From: CAZXYF01 sp964644705
GTDB taxonomy: Bacteria; Planctomycetota; Brocadiia; SM23-32
Length of the DNA stretch: 42,355 nt
Assembly: GCA_964644705.1 (NCBI GenBank)
Contig: CAZXYF010000003.1
Coordinates: 1-42,355, forward strand
Direction of reading: 5' to 3'
Shown here piece by piece: positions 27,254 through 36,903 of the stretch. Position numbers and translations under genes: made by a program. Position 1 is the stretch's first letter; each line of letters begins with the position of its first letter. A model generated the notes under the pieces. The model was not told where the DNA came from and made no database searches. It saw only the letters and a list, made by a program, of their open reading frames with translations.

Positions 27254-27867
27254 TCCGCATTCTCCGAGCGCCGTGGCAGTCGTTTGGTAGCCCTACTGAT
27301 GAAATTGCTGACAACCTGCTGCATGGCCGCCGACATGGCTTGCGCCAGGCCCGTGAGGTCATCGCTCTTCTGCGCCTGAACTTTTGCCACGGGTGTGATA
27401 GCGAACAGGATGTCATGGTCTTGATCCGTGCAGGTCAGTTCGATTTTGAGTACGGCAGAAGTCTGACCGTTCTCATTGAACTCATAGAACTCAAGGACCT
27501 GGCCATAGACCTGGTATTCGTGTCGGCCGGGCAATGTGCCGTCGGTGACTTTACGGAAAAGGTTGGAAGCCCGGAGGCACGTCGTGAACGTTTTGTGGGC
27601 GAGTTGGGCCGGAGGAGAAGCCCAGTGACGATAACGGTCGTAGTGCAGGCGATAAGGACTTGTGCGGTAGGCGATCGCCGATTGGCCGTAGCTGTTGACC
27701 GCCGTGAACGGATGCACGGTGACGGCCGCCTCTATCCGCTCCGATTCCGGCACTGGTTTGGTGGTGGGACATGCCAGATCGTAGTATTCGGTCCGGGGCA
27801 AACCGTTGCATCCGGCTATCAGGACCGAGATGATCGCCAACATAATATAATTGCGGTATGTGCTCAT
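27250..27867 (-). CDS. PqiC-like ABC transport auxiliary lipoprotein
   Basis: A 205-residue lipoprotein. The signal peptide ends in the lipobox LIAGC (Cys20), so it is lipidated and probably in the outer membrane. The sequence after it (LPRTEYYDL, EAAVTVHPF, IAYRTSPYRLHYDRYRHWASPPAQL) follows the ABC-type transport auxiliary (PqiC/YmbA) family, which works with MlaD-type MCE proteins. AAAGGG lies about 8 bases before the ATG. It follows mlaD by 11 bases and takes the place a soluble MlaC carrier gene would have in proteobacteria. Family call is good; exact partner contacts are inferred. Confidence 0.82.
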   Translation of the reverse strand: MSTYRNYIMLAIISVLIAGCNGLPRTEYYDLACPTTKPVPESERIEAAVTVHPFTAVNSYGQSAIAYRTSPYRLHYDRYRHWASPPAQLAHKTFTTCLRASNLFRKVTDGTLPGRHEYQVYGQVLEFYEFNENGQTSAVLKIELTCTDQDHDILFAITPVAKVQAQKSDDLTGLAQAMSAAMQQVVSNFISRATKRLPRRSENAE

Positions 27868-27878
27868 GGAATGGCCCT

Positions 27879-28871
27879 TTACTTATTGAGGTCGCGTTTG
27901 GGAGGAGTGGGACTATTGAGGAGCAGCGAAGGTTTGGTCCGAAGTTTCCGGATCAGTTTCTGCATGTTCTGGGTGGAGTGAAGCACGTTGCGGAGCGTGG
28001 AATTGAGCGCGCCCCGGTTTTCCTGCAGAAGGACATCCAGAGAGCGGGAAGCTTCACGGAGGCTGGCGCATGCCCGGGAAAAATCTTTAATCGCTTTGGA
28101 CATCTGGGTTCTGTTATTTTTCAGAAGTTTTTTGGTGTCACCGGACAGGGATTGGATGGAGCTGAAGGCGTCACCACCTTTCCCCACCGCCGAACGCACC
28201 TCATCCATTGTTGTATCCAATTCCTCGGATACCTTCCGCATGTCAGCAACGAGTTTATCGAGCCGACCGGCCACGGATATGAGGCTACCTTCGGGAGCAT
28301 TCCCGGCATGCGGATTTCCGCTGAGCAGTGTCCGTACATCGCTCAAAACCTTATTGGTATTGGTGAGCAGCTCATCGATGCTGGGACCATTTCGCTCCAG
28401 CAAAGAATTCATCCGTTGAACGCTGTCCAGCAGTGTTTCGAAGGCCAGTTTCACATCGGACTGACAGGTGGGGATCCGGTGATTTGTAACCTTGCGTCCT
28501 TCGGCGCGCGGACATTGCGATTCTCGCGGGGTCAGACTGATGCCCTGGGTCGCGGAAATATAGGAGGTGTAAGTCAGCTGGGCGGAAGTGTTGGGCGTGA
28601 CCAGCTCCGGTTTCTTGACAAGGTAATCGATGCGCACTTCCGGTTCTCCCGGGGTCGGGATGCTGACCTCGGTGACCTTTCCCACCTGGACCCCGTTGTA
28701 TTTAACGGGAGCGCCCTCATGGAGGTTCTCCACGCCGGTGAAGAAAGAGTGATAGATCTCCCCCTTCTTCCGGGTTTCGAGGTATCCGAGGAATGACAGG
28801 AAAAGGACGAAAAGCGCAACTCCTATGACGAAGAAAATGCCGGCTTTGATCTTCTCGCTTGTTGTAATCAT
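27879..28871 (-). CDS. mlaD: MlaD/MCE-domain lipid-transport protein
   Basis: A 330-residue protein. One N-terminal membrane helix (about residues 8-30, GIFFVIGVALFVLFLSFLG) anchors it in the inner membrane. The MCE domain follows (about 38-110, with GAPVKYNGVQVGKVTEV). The rest is largely helical, with heptad-like segments to the end, longer than E. coli MlaD. MCE rings make a hydrophobic tunnel for lipids between membranes. The start ATG 28871 overlaps the mlaF stop (ATGA) and has GAGGGAA upstream; the frame is open further upstream but that part is inside mlaF. Confidence 0.92.
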   Translation of the reverse strand: MITTSEKIKAGIFFVIGVALFVLFLSFLGYLETRKKGEIYHSFFTGVENLHEGAPVKYNGVQVGKVTEVSIPTPGEPEVRIDYLVKKPELVTPNTSAQLTYTSYISATQGISLTPRESQCPRAEGRKVTNHRIPTCQSDVKLAFETLLDSVQRMNSLLERNGPSIDELLTNTNKVLSDVRTLLSGNPHAGNAPEGSLISVAGRLDKLVADMRKVSEELDTTMDEVRSAVGKGGDAFSSIQSLSGDTKKLLKNNRTQMSKAIKDFSRACASLREASRSLDVLLQENRGALNSTLRNVLHSTQNMQKLIRKLRTKPSLLLNSPTPPKRDLNK

Positions 28872-29659
28872 GCTTGTTGTTCCCTCACTTCCCGACACGG
28901 CTCGGTATCGGTAGTTCCACTGCACTGCAGGAACCGAACAACGGCGGGATTGGTGCTGTGTTTGAAGTCTTCCATTGTTCCTGTCTGCTGGATGTTCCCG
29001 CCGGATAAAAAGACGACGTTGTCGGAGATCCGCAGGGCGCTGGAAACCTCATGGGTGACGACGACGATGGTCGTACTCAGCGTGCGATTTATAAAAAGGA
29101 TCAGTTCGTCGAGCTGGTGGGCCGTGACCGGATCGAGTCCTGCCGAGGGTTCGTCGAAAAACAGGATCGGCGGGTCGAGGACCAATGCTCGGGCTATGGC
29201 GGCTCGTTTTTGCATGCCGCCGCTCAATTCAGAGGGCATTTTATGAAGAGCATGTTCCATATCCACCAGTCCGAGCTTTATCCTGACGAGTTGCTGTATG
29301 GCGTCCTCGTCCATGTCCGTGTGTTCCTGCAGGGGAGTTGCCACGTTCTCTGCGATATTGAGCGATCCAAAAAGTGCGCCGTGCTGGAACGTGACGCCGA
29401 CGTTGGTCAGGAATTTGCTCAACTCCTCCCGCTCGGCCTCGAGCACGTTTTTCCCCAGGACCCGGACGGTACCCTTCTGGGGTTCCACCATGCCGAGCAT
29501 GCTTTTCAATAGCGTGGTTTTCCCGCATCCGCTCGGACCGAGCACGCTCGTCACTTCACCATGATGGATATCCAGGTCAATATCGTTCAGGACCACGGAC
29601 CCTCCAAATGTCACCTTCAGGCCGCGGATGGTGATATCATTGGTGATGGAGTTGTTCAT
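28868..29659 (-). CDS. mlaF: MlaF-type ABC transporter ATPase
   Basis: A 263-residue ATP-binding subunit from ATG 29659, which overlaps the mlaE stop (ATGA); the frame upstream of this is out of frame with the permease and lacks coding character. Walker A is GPSGCGKTT (about residue 38), the signature is LSGGMQKR, Walker B is ILFFDEPSAGLDP, and the switch His lies in VVTHE. It energises lipid movement by the MlaE permease and MlaD ring. Overlapping starts on both sides indicate tight coupling. Confidence 0.94.
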   Translation of the reverse strand: MNNSITNDITIRGLKVTFGGSVVLNDIDLDIHHGEVTSVLGPSGCGKTTLLKSMLGMVEPQKGTVRVLGKNVLEAEREELSKFLTNVGVTFQHGALFGSLNIAENVATPLQEHTDMDEDAIQQLVRIKLGLVDMEHALHKMPSELSGGMQKRAAIARALVLDPPILFFDEPSAGLDPVTAHQLDELILFINRTLSTTIVVVTHEVSSALRISDNVVFLSGGNIQQTGTMEDFKHSTNPAVVRFLQCSGTTDTEPCREVREQQA

Positions 29660-30765
29660 GTGTTGAGCATATAAAACAGGGTTGAAAAAAATCCATCGGC
29701 GACAATGATGAGCACAATGCTCCACACGACCGAGCGAGTGGTTGCATCCCCCACTTCCTCCGCATGGCCCTCCACCGAATGTCCGAACCAGCATCCAACG
29801 AACCCAATGATTATGCCAAAAACGGCACTCTTGCCGAGTCCTGTAACGATGTCCCGCAGGTGGATGGCGAGCTGGAGGCGCCGGAGAAAGGTGAGAGCAT
29901 TGACGTCGAAAAACACAGTCGAGGCAATGAATGAACCGGTGATTCCCACCAGATTGGAAACCAGACTCAAGACTGGAGCAACGAGTGCGAGGGAGGTCAC
30001 CTTGGGCACCACCAGATGTTTGGCGGGATTCATGCCCATCGTCCACATGGCGTCCACCTCCTCCCGGACTTCCATCGTGCCGATTTCGGCGGCTATCGCC
30101 GCACCGCTCCGGGCCGCCAGCATGATACCGACCAGGGCGGGGGCCAGTTCCCGGGTGAACCCCACCCCCACCATATCGGCGATCAACTGATTCTGACCCC
30201 AGTAGCTCAGCAGATAGGCCCCGTTGATCGAAAGAACCAGCCCGAATAGAAAGGATACCAACGACAGGATCGGGATCGCATGGGTGCCGTTACGTGAAAG
30301 TTCTTTGACCAGCTTGGTCCCATTAAATCCCTTCCCCACCAGCGGGGCAACGAAAAACCAGTAGGCCATGTCGTAGGCGAGGACGACCATGCCGGTAAAC
30401 GCATCAGCAAAGCTGTACCAGACCGTTCCGATGTATTCAAAGAAACCCGTTCGTGGTGGCTCCGAGGGAGGCTCTTTCTCGAAGAATTCTCCGTAACGGT
30501 AGAGTTCCAAACCGTTCTCAACGGATTCACTGACGTCGGTGAGTTCGAAACTCCCACCCGCCTCATCGATGGACTGGGTCAACTGCAACAGCCCCACCGT
30601 GCCGCGCGCATCGAGCCCCGTAACCTCCGACAGATCAACGTTCCAGGAAAGGGATGGATCATAATCCTCCAGCAGATCGGGCACATGCTGCAAAAGGCCT
30701 TCATCCAGCTTACCCTGTATTGAGAGCTCCACGGAACCCTCAGCGCTATTAACTCGAAGTTTCAC
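29656..30765 (-). CDS. mlaE: MlaE-type permease fused to an N-terminal STAS domain
   Basis: A 369-residue protein. Residues about 1-95 look like a STAS domain (LSIQGKLDEG, then VDLSEVTGLDARGTVGLLQL), the fold of MlaB. The remainder is the MlaE permease with about five or six membrane helices and the GFTRELAPALVGIMLAARSGAAIAAEIGTM signature region. MlaB and MlaE are separate proteins in E. coli; here they are fused, as in many other phyla. The start is GTG with GGAGGGG 9 bases upstream. It is the first of the transporter genes and may be co-transcribed with the small gene before it. Confidence 0.93.
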   Translation of the reverse strand: MKLRVNSAEGSVELSIQGKLDEGLLQHVPDLLEDYDPSLSWNVDLSEVTGLDARGTVGLLQLTQSIDEAGGSFELTDVSESVENGLELYRYGEFFEKEPPSEPPRTGFFEYIGTVWYSFADAFTGMVVLAYDMAYWFFVAPLVGKGFNGTKLVKELSRNGTHAIPILSLVSFLFGLVLSINGAYLLSYWGQNQLIADMVGVGFTRELAPALVGIMLAARSGAAIAAEIGTMEVREEVDAMWTMGMNPAKHLVVPKVTSLALVAPVLSLVSNLVGITGSFIASTVFFDVNALTFLRRLQLAIHLRDIVTGLGKSAVFGIIIGFVGCWFGHSVEGHAEEVGDATTRSVVWSIVLIIVADGFFSTLFYMLNT

Positions 30766-30801
30766 GACCGGTCACCCCTCCGTGTATATGACAGGACATG
30801 G

Positions 30802-31206
30802 TTACCATGAGACCGTGTTGTCCACCCCGAAAGGGCGATCCATCGTTTCCTCCAGCTTGCGAATGAACGTATCCCACTTTGGGGGATATTGCGTGAAGCC
30901 TTCCCATTTATACAGGGAGCGGTCTCGCTCCAGCATGATCATCCAGTAACCGGGTTCTCCCACGTCGCCCGTCCCGTATCTCCGCTTTTCCCACTGAGAA
31001 AGGACGTTATCTTCCAGCTCCCAGAGCAGATCGCTCACGTCGCGCCAGGGGAGGTCGAGCTGTTCGGTGCGATGATGTGTTGTTCCCGGAGGGCGGTGGG
31101 TGTACACCACGGATTCGTCATCGGTGATAACTACTTCCCACATGCCTTCACGCCGGCCGTACAGCGTTGCCGAAAAAATAACGTTGGATCGCATGGCCTT
31201 TGACAT
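30802..31206 (-). CDS. Small protein of unknown function
   Basis: A 134-residue soluble protein rich in Trp (WEVVI, DLPWRDVSDLLWELED, YKWEGF, PKWDTF). No signal peptide, membrane segment or known motif is seen. The start may be ATG 31206 or ATG 31194; the latter has AAAGG very close upstream. It lies between thpR and the STAS-mlaE gene, 36 bases before the latter, so it may be part of the transporter transcript. Function not assigned. Confidence 0.65.
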   Translation of the reverse strand: MSKAMRSNVIFSATLYGRREGMWEVVITDDESVVYTHRPPGTTHHRTEQLDLPWRDVSDLLWELEDNVLSQWEKRRYGTGDVGEPGYWMIMLERDRSLYKWEGFTQYPPKWDTFIRKLEETMDRPFGVDNTVSW

Positions 31207-31336
31207 AACGAATGTGTATCCTCAACCGGACTCGTTGTTTGGAATCGAAGCAATCTGTTGAAACGAGCTCTGTACCGGGTGTTATCCCACTTGCCGGGGG
31301 CCCGGTCCACGAAGGGACACCGGAGGAGCGGGCCGT

Positions 31337-31900
31337 TCAGTTGCCCAGAGGGATCCGCTCCAGCGGGGTGTAAACGGCGCCGCGCGGCGTGAGATCACTT
31401 TTCATCAAGACGATCTCCGTAGCCTCGACCTCCCCGAAATTGGACTGACCGGCCTCACGTGACAGGGCTTTGACGGGCGGACAGGACTCGTTTTTTTTCA
31501 ACCGGCCGAGGGTGACGTGAGGAACGAATTTCCGTTCGTCCGGCTCAACCCCGAGTTCATCGGCCAGTTTGGCATCGACATTCTGCGCCAGCTTAACTAA
31601 AATCCCCTCCGCCTCGTTTACGGGCGCATAGATCACGCGCGGGTTATCTTCATCGGGAAAAGCGGAGAGCCCCGAAACATCCATTGTGAAGGGGGCAGCT
31701 GCCTCGGCGGCCTCCTTGAGGGCATCGACGGCGTGCGGCACGTCCTCCTCATCAAGCTGACCGATGAATTTAAGGGTGAGGTGGGCACTTTCCGGGTCCA
31801 CCCATTTAACCGTCTCCACGACATGCTCCATCTGCTCGACGGCCGTGGCAAGATTGCGTCTGCATTCTTCGTCCAGTTGTATGGCGACGAAAGTGCGCAT
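31337..31900 (-). CDS. thpR: RNA 2',3'-cyclic phosphodiesterase
   Basis: A 187-residue member of the 2H phosphoesterase superfamily that opens 2',3'-cyclic phosphates at RNA ends. Both catalytic motifs are present: HLTLKF (about residue 41) and HVTLGR (about residue 129). MRTFVAIQLDEE is the typical start. AAAGGAA lies 8 bases before the ATG. It is 31 bases after metG on the same strand. Confidence 0.93.
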   Translation of the reverse strand: MRTFVAIQLDEECRRNLATAVEQMEHVVETVKWVDPESAHLTLKFIGQLDEEDVPHAVDALKEAAEAAAPFTMDVSGLSAFPDEDNPRVIYAPVNEAEGILVKLAQNVDAKLADELGVEPDERKFVPHVTLGRLKKNESCPPVKALSREAGQSNFGEVEATEIVLMKSDLTPRGAVYTPLERIPLGN

Positions 31901-31931
31901 TATAAATTCCTTTGTCCCTGTATTTTATGAG

Positions 31932-33608
31932 TTATTCGACGTCTTCTTCGCTGAGTTCAATCTGTTCGTACAGAATTCTGGCCTCTCCCAGGGCACGGCC
32001 CTCGGGGAGCAGTTCACCGGCATTGGTCCATTTCATGTCGGTCTCATCGCATCCGAGCATGGTCCCGGTTTTCTCGGCCGAGAAGGGGAGGAAAGGTTCC
32101 ATCACGATGCCGAGTGTTTTCAGGGCGTTCAGCAGGACGTTGATTACGGTGCCGCATTCCGTTGGGTTTTCCTTGCGCAACACCCACGGTTCACGCTGGT
32201 CGATGTAGCGGTTGCATTCGCGGGCGGCGGCCATGAAGGTTTCCAGTGCCGATTTGAACTCGTACTGCTCGATCAACTCACCGACCTCGTCCGGTAGGGC
32301 CCCCAGGGTGTTGACCAGCTTCCGATCCTCCTCGTTGAGCGTGCCTCGTGCCGGCACCTCACCGTCGAAATATTTATGTGCGAAGGACATCGTCCGATGG
32401 ACGAGGTTCCCGACATTGGCCGCCAGTTCATCGTTGTTGCGGGCGACGAAGTCGTCGAATTGAAAGGCGGTCCGCTGGTCCTCCGGGGCAATCATCGTGA
32501 GGTAATACCGCAGGGGGTCGGGATCATAGTTTTCCAGATAATCCTTGATCCAGATGGCCGTTCCCCGGCTGGTGGACATTTTCGTCTCATCTTCGCCCGG
32601 AAACTGGATGTTGAGAAAACAGTTTGCCGGCACGTCGGACGGCAGCTCAAACGATCCCTCCGCCATCAGCATGGCTGGCCACATGAGGGCGTGAAATACG
32701 ACGTTATCTTCGCCAATGAAATGGACGATTTTCGTGTCGGGATCCTTCCACCATTTTTCGTAGTCCTCCGCCTCGCCTCCCATCTGTTCGCACAGTTCTG
32801 CGGTGAAGGAGACGTATCCAATCGGAGCATCAAACCAGACGTATAAGACTTTGCCCTCTGCATCGGGATCATCTTCAATCGGGACGGGGATGCCCCAGTC
32901 CAGATCCCGCGTAACGGCGCGGTCGGGCAGGCCGGACTCCAGCAGGCCCTGGCTGAAATTCCTCACCATGGGGCGCCACTCTTCGTGGGAGTCGATCCAT
33001 TCACTGAGCTGCTGTTCGAATTTGGAGAGCAGGAAATACCAGTGCGTGGTTTCCCGCAGTTCCGGCGAGGTCCCCGATAACACACTTTCCGCTTCCTTCA
33101 GGAGGGTGGGATCGATGGGCTTACCACACGCTTCGCACTGATCCCCGCGTGCACCGCTGGCCCCGCAGTGATGGCAGACGCCCTCCACGTAACGGTCCGG
33201 GAGAAACATCTCCTCTTCCGGGTCATAGAGCTGCTCAATGGTCCTTTTCTCCAGGTAACCATTCTCGCGGACCCTGTTGAAAAAGTCCTGGCTGAATTCG
33301 GTGTGGGTCGGGGAGTTGGTGCCGCTGTAGATGTCGAAATCAATGCCGAGACCGTCAAAATCGGCCTTCTGGAGTGAACGATACTCCTCGTTCACCTCGC
33401 GGGGCGTCTTGTCCTCCTCCTGGGCGGTCAGAGCAACCGGTACACCGTAATCATCACTGCCACAGACGAATATCGCTTCCTCGCCAGCGCTGCGAAGATA
33501 GCGTACGTAGATGTCTGCCGGCAGGTAACATCCGGCAATGTGCCCGACGTGGAGGCGGCCATTTGAGTAGGGTAGAGCGGCGGTAACAGTATATCTTCGT
33601 TCAGACAT
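31932..33608 (-). CDS. metG: Methionyl-tRNA synthetase
   Basis: Charges tRNA-Met. The 558-residue enzyme has the class I motif HVGH (residues 20-23) and KMSTSRG as the KMSKS loop (about residue 330). The knuckle CHHC, then CEAC (about residues 140-160) binds zinc. The anticodon-binding helical domain is present, but the extra C-terminal tRNA-binding (EMAP-like) domain of longer forms is absent. It begins a long minus-strand gene train reaching the DUF456 gene. A promoter is predicted at 33657-33686. Confidence 0.96.
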   Translation of the reverse strand: MSERRYTVTAALPYSNGRLHVGHIAGCYLPADIYVRYLRSAGEEAIFVCGSDDYGVPVALTAQEEDKTPREVNEEYRSLQKADFDGLGIDFDIYSGTNSPTHTEFSQDFFNRVRENGYLEKRTIEQLYDPEEEMFLPDRYVEGVCHHCGASGARGDQCEACGKPIDPTLLKEAESVLSGTSPELRETTHWYFLLSKFEQQLSEWIDSHEEWRPMVRNFSQGLLESGLPDRAVTRDLDWGIPVPIEDDPDAEGKVLYVWFDAPIGYVSFTAELCEQMGGEAEDYEKWWKDPDTKIVHFIGEDNVVFHALMWPAMLMAEGSFELPSDVPANCFLNIQFPGEDETKMSTSRGTAIWIKDYLENYDPDPLRYYLTMIAPEDQRTAFQFDDFVARNNDELAANVGNLVHRTMSFAHKYFDGEVPARGTLNEEDRKLVNTLGALPDEVGELIEQYEFKSALETFMAAARECNRYIDQREPWVLRKENPTECGTVINVLLNALKTLGIVMEPFLPFSAEKTGTMLGCDETDMKWTNAGELLPEGRALGEARILYEQIELSEEDVE

Positions 33609-33656
33609 GGGTTAGCATCCAGGTGCGTTTTGTAAGTAACATAGCTCAAAAGGTTC

Positions 33657-33686
33657 AATATACCAATTCATGCCCCATTTTGACAA
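33657..33686 (-). promoter_or_regulatory. Predicted promoter of metG
   Basis: On the minus strand TTGTCA (33686-33681), an 18-base spacer, and TATATT (33662-33657). The leader would be about 40 nt. The same bases read on the plus strand give TTGACA (33680-33685), but no matching -10 follows there at normal spacing. Confidence 0.55.
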
Positions 33687-33905
33687 CCGTGTCTCCCGGC
33701 GACGGTGATTATTCCGAGGGTAGCTCCGATGCCGCAGCGGAAGACGTGGTGTGGGAGAGAATACAGGGGCGATGAGGCGGGCACGCAGCCGGTTGAGACA
33801 TTCCGTGAAGGCACCTGCGACCATTTGCGCTCGTGCGTGACTGGCATTAGAATTGCTCGTGTGTGGATCCCAACAAAAACGGTTTTCTCAGATAAAGGGA
33901 AGACG

Positions 33906-35597
33906 ATGAAAGAGAATCTTCTGACGACGGCCCTTCTGCTGACGGCGTGTGGACTCGTTATTTGTGCCATAAGCCTCTCGTGGCTGGAAATTCAGGAGTA
34001 TAAACACGGAGTTGATCGTGCGGATGTCACGATGCCGGAAACTGGAGGAGCGCCTGAGCCCGATACCACACCATCCGGGGAGGATAAGGGGAAAGAGACC
34101 GGGAGCATGAATCTGGTGCAATTTGCTCCCCAGAACGCCTTCGCACTGATCTCCATCAACGTTGCCCAGCTCGCAACGAGCGACGCCTGGAAAACAACTC
34201 CTCAACTCAAAAATATGGCGCAATCCCAGATGCAGTCCCTCGAGTCCGATGCGGTTGACCGCGCCGTCTTCTTCGTCTCGCCGAATCCGGCCGGGCAAGA
34301 CGCTGAACCGATAACGACGGGAATCATGTCGTTGAATGTATCCCCATCTAAGTTTGAAAACTTAATGGAGAAGAAATCCACGGGCACGGAAAAGGTGAAA
34401 AACCGTACGGCGTATAAGTCCGAAGGATATTACGGCGTTATTGTGGAGGATAAGGTGCTCATGGCGAAGAGCGTTGACTCGCTGTCGTCGATGATGGAGC
34501 GCTATGAATCCGGCGAGGGAGAAGCGCCGTCGAAACTGACCAGCGCACTTGAGCAGGTCTCCGGATCCTCGATCAGATTCGCGGCGGTGCCGCCGGGGGA
34601 TATGCGGGAAAAGGCCCTGCAGTCGGTGCCGGAAAACTACAAATTCATGCAGGATATGAACGCGGTCACCGGGGGAGTTGATCTGAGTGGTAAGGCCATC
34701 AAACTGGACGTGGATATGGAGTTTGCCGTCGCCGCGTCGGCGGAATCCGCAGCCAATGTGGCGAATGAACAACTGGATGGGCTCAAAGATCAGGTCTCGT
34801 CGATGATGGAGAAAATGGACGAGGCGGGAGAAAAGCAAAAGGAGATGGCGGAGGCTGTCAACCGCATTACGGATTCGTTTAAAATCGCGGCCGATGGGAA
34901 GAGCCTCAAGGTCAATGCCAATATCCAGCTCGAGGATGTGAGCAAAGCCATGGGGTTTGCGATGCAGCAGATAATGGGGGGGATGATGGCCGGGGGCGGT
35001 GGGAAACCGGAGACCAGAACCTCAAAAAGACGTTCGGGCCGCCGGAGCGCCGAGGAACCGAAGGAGGAGGCGACCAAAGAAAAAAGCACCGACACGACAG
35101 ACGAGGAACCTCTGCCCGCACTGAGCAAGAAACAGGCCTTGTCCATCATCAAAAAGGATGCCGGCATCGAGGTTCTTGAGGTTATGAAGGAAAACGTTGC
35201 GGCCAAAAAGTTGGATCGCTTTTATCCGACCCTGCAGATCGTCTATGTTTGGGCACGCGGACAAACCGGTGGACGTTCAATGGCGCAGATTCTTCTGGAT
35301 AAAAAATCCCAAAAGGTTGTGTTTGAACGGAGCGGCTCGGTGCTTCCTGCGCCGGCGTTGAAGGCCCGGTTCCTCAAACGAAAAGTAGAGGTGCAAAACT
35401 CCCAGGACATCAAGGATCTGTTCGGTGCGTACCTCACCATCACCGCTCCACAGGACGGCGTGCAGAAGGTGCAACAGACGAGCGATACGGAGTATACGGT
35501 GCTGGTGGGGAAGGGCGATGGACCGGCGAAGAAGAAGATCACCGTGAAGGTGAGCGATCAGGGCATGGTCAAAGATTGGAAATATGCGGAAGAATAA
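33906..35597 (+). CDS. Membrane-anchored DUF3352-like protein
   Basis: A 563-residue protein from ATG 33906 (AAAGGGA upstream; the open frame runs further back without coding character). Residues 5-26 are a membrane segment; it also contains LTAC, which fits a lipobox, so anchoring by helix or lipid cannot be decided. NLVQFAPQNAFALISINVAQL and the following SSMMERYESG-type repeats recall the DUF3352 proteins of planctomycetes and relatives. A basic and acidic linker (about residues 360-400) leads to a C-terminal domain of mixed strands. Function unknown. It is convergent with the oxidoreductase gene. Confidence 0.65.
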   Translation: MKENLLTTALLLTACGLVICAISLSWLEIQEYKHGVDRADVTMPETGGAPEPDTTPSGEDKGKETGSMNLVQFAPQNAFALISINVAQLATSDAWKTTPQLKNMAQSQMQSLESDAVDRAVFFVSPNPAGQDAEPITTGIMSLNVSPSKFENLMEKKSTGTEKVKNRTAYKSEGYYGVIVEDKVLMAKSVDSLSSMMERYESGEGEAPSKLTSALEQVSGSSIRFAAVPPGDMREKALQSVPENYKFMQDMNAVTGGVDLSGKAIKLDVDMEFAVAASAESAANVANEQLDGLKDQVSSMMEKMDEAGEKQKEMAEAVNRITDSFKIAADGKSLKVNANIQLEDVSKAMGFAMQQIMGGMMAGGGGKPETRTSKRRSGRRSAEEPKEEATKEKSTDTTDEEPLPALSKKQALSIIKKDAGIEVLEVMKENVAAKKLDRFYPTLQIVYVWARGQTGGRSMAQILLDKKSQKVVFERSGSVLPAPALKARFLKRKVEVQNSQDIKDLFGAYLTITAPQDGVQKVQQTSDTEYTVLVGKGDGPAKKKITVKVSDQGMVKDWKYAEE

Positions 35598-35658
35598 CCG
35601 CCCGTGCTCATTGGGGGGAGAGGAGAGATAGCGCCTGTGGTCTTTGGACGTTTTTGCG

Positions 35659-36651
35659 CTATTCATTCAGCACTACGGTTTCACCGCTGCGAATGGATTC
35701 TTTTACCGCCAGGCTGATTTCCACGGCCTTGCGACCTTCCCGTCCGTCGATCAGAGGGGGCTTGGAGTCTTCCAGGCAGTGGGTGAAATGTTCCAGTTCA
35801 TACGCGAAGAGGTCGTGTTCCGGGCGGTCCACCGTATGGGTGTTGTCGGGATTTGATCGTTTTACGTAATGCAGGTGTTCCGGGTTGTCGAAGGTGCCGC
35901 GCAATTCCACCAGCGCATGTTCATGCGCGAAGCAGCTGCTCTCGTGGGCAAAGCCCCATTCGCATGCCTGACCGCAGGCCACGGAGGCCATGGCGCCGCT
36001 CTGGAATTTGAGGCTAACGGCCGCGGTGTCCAGCTGGGGCTCACGGGCGGGATTGAATACATTGCCCCCTTCGGCGGTAACCCGATGCACCTCGCCAACA
36101 AGATAACGAAGCATATCGAAGACGTGTACGCTGTTCTCCAGCAGCGGCCCGCCACCATCTTCCTCCTCCCACACCCAATCCATATCGACGCGTCCACAGG
36201 CGTAGCGCAGGTTGGCCCATCGGATGGCTCCGAATTCCCCTTCGGATTGCTGTTTGACGAACTGAAAAGTGGGAGAAAAACGCTTTTTGTGCCCCACCAT
36301 CAATTGGACATCGTTCTCCTCACAGGCGTTGATCATCTTATCGCATGCCGCCAGGTCGGGAGCCATCGGTTTCTCGCAAAAAATATGGACGCCGCGTTCA
36401 GCCGCTTCGGCCGTGAAACACGGATGGGCTGAGGGCGGAACACACAGGCAGACAAAGTCCAGATTGTGGTTTCTCAACAGGTCCTGTCCCTCACAGTAAC
36501 CCTCGGCGTTGAGCTGCGTCGAGAGATGGGAAACGATGTGCTCTTTTTTGTCCGCTACTGCGACCAGGTCCACATTGTCCATGTTCGATAACACCATAGC
36601 ATGATGTTTACCGATACCCAGTCCGATAACTGCGGCTTTCAATTTCTCCAC
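35659..36651 (-). CDS. Gfo/Idh/MocA-family oxidoreductase
   Basis: An NAD(P)-dependent sugar or inositol dehydrogenase-like protein, 330 residues from GTG 36651. That start is chosen because AGGAG lies 8 bases upstream and it gives the usual compact start VEKLKAAVIGLGIGKHHA; the frame is open to 36732. The Rossmann GLGIGKHH and the catalytic CEKP motif (about residue 95) are present, and GHKKRF follows in the second domain. A possible second catalytic histidine lies near HVFDMLRYL. Such enzymes are frequent in polysaccharide-degrading PVC bacteria. The substrate is unknown. Confidence 0.9.
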   Translation of the reverse strand: MEKLKAAVIGLGIGKHHAMVLSNMDNVDLVAVADKKEHIVSHLSTQLNAEGYCEGQDLLRNHNLDFVCLCVPPSAHPCFTAEAAERGVHIFCEKPMAPDLAACDKMINACEENDVQLMVGHKKRFSPTFQFVKQQSEGEFGAIRWANLRYACGRVDMDWVWEEEDGGGPLLENSVHVFDMLRYLVGEVHRVTAEGGNVFNPAREPQLDTAAVSLKFQSGAMASVACGQACEWGFAHESSCFAHEHALVELRGTFDNPEHLHYVKRSNPDNTHTVDRPEHDLFAYELEHFTHCLEDSKPPLIDGREGRKAVEISLAVKESIRSGETVVLNE

Positions 36652-36903
36652 TGCGGATCTCCTCATGATAACAGCGCGTTTATAGTACGATTGGAACGGG
36701 ATGATCTGTCGGTGCCGCGGACAGAATCCCACCGAGACTGTTAGATGATATATGCGGGATACGACTGAATGTCAAGTTCTGAAGGATTGCAAACTGTAGA
36801 GTGACTGTTTAGAATCAGCACCGACCGGGGAGCCTGGACAGCGCCGCAGGGCGGGATCGAGCCACTCCTCATCGACGGTGAAACGAATTGGAATGGGCCG
36901 ATT

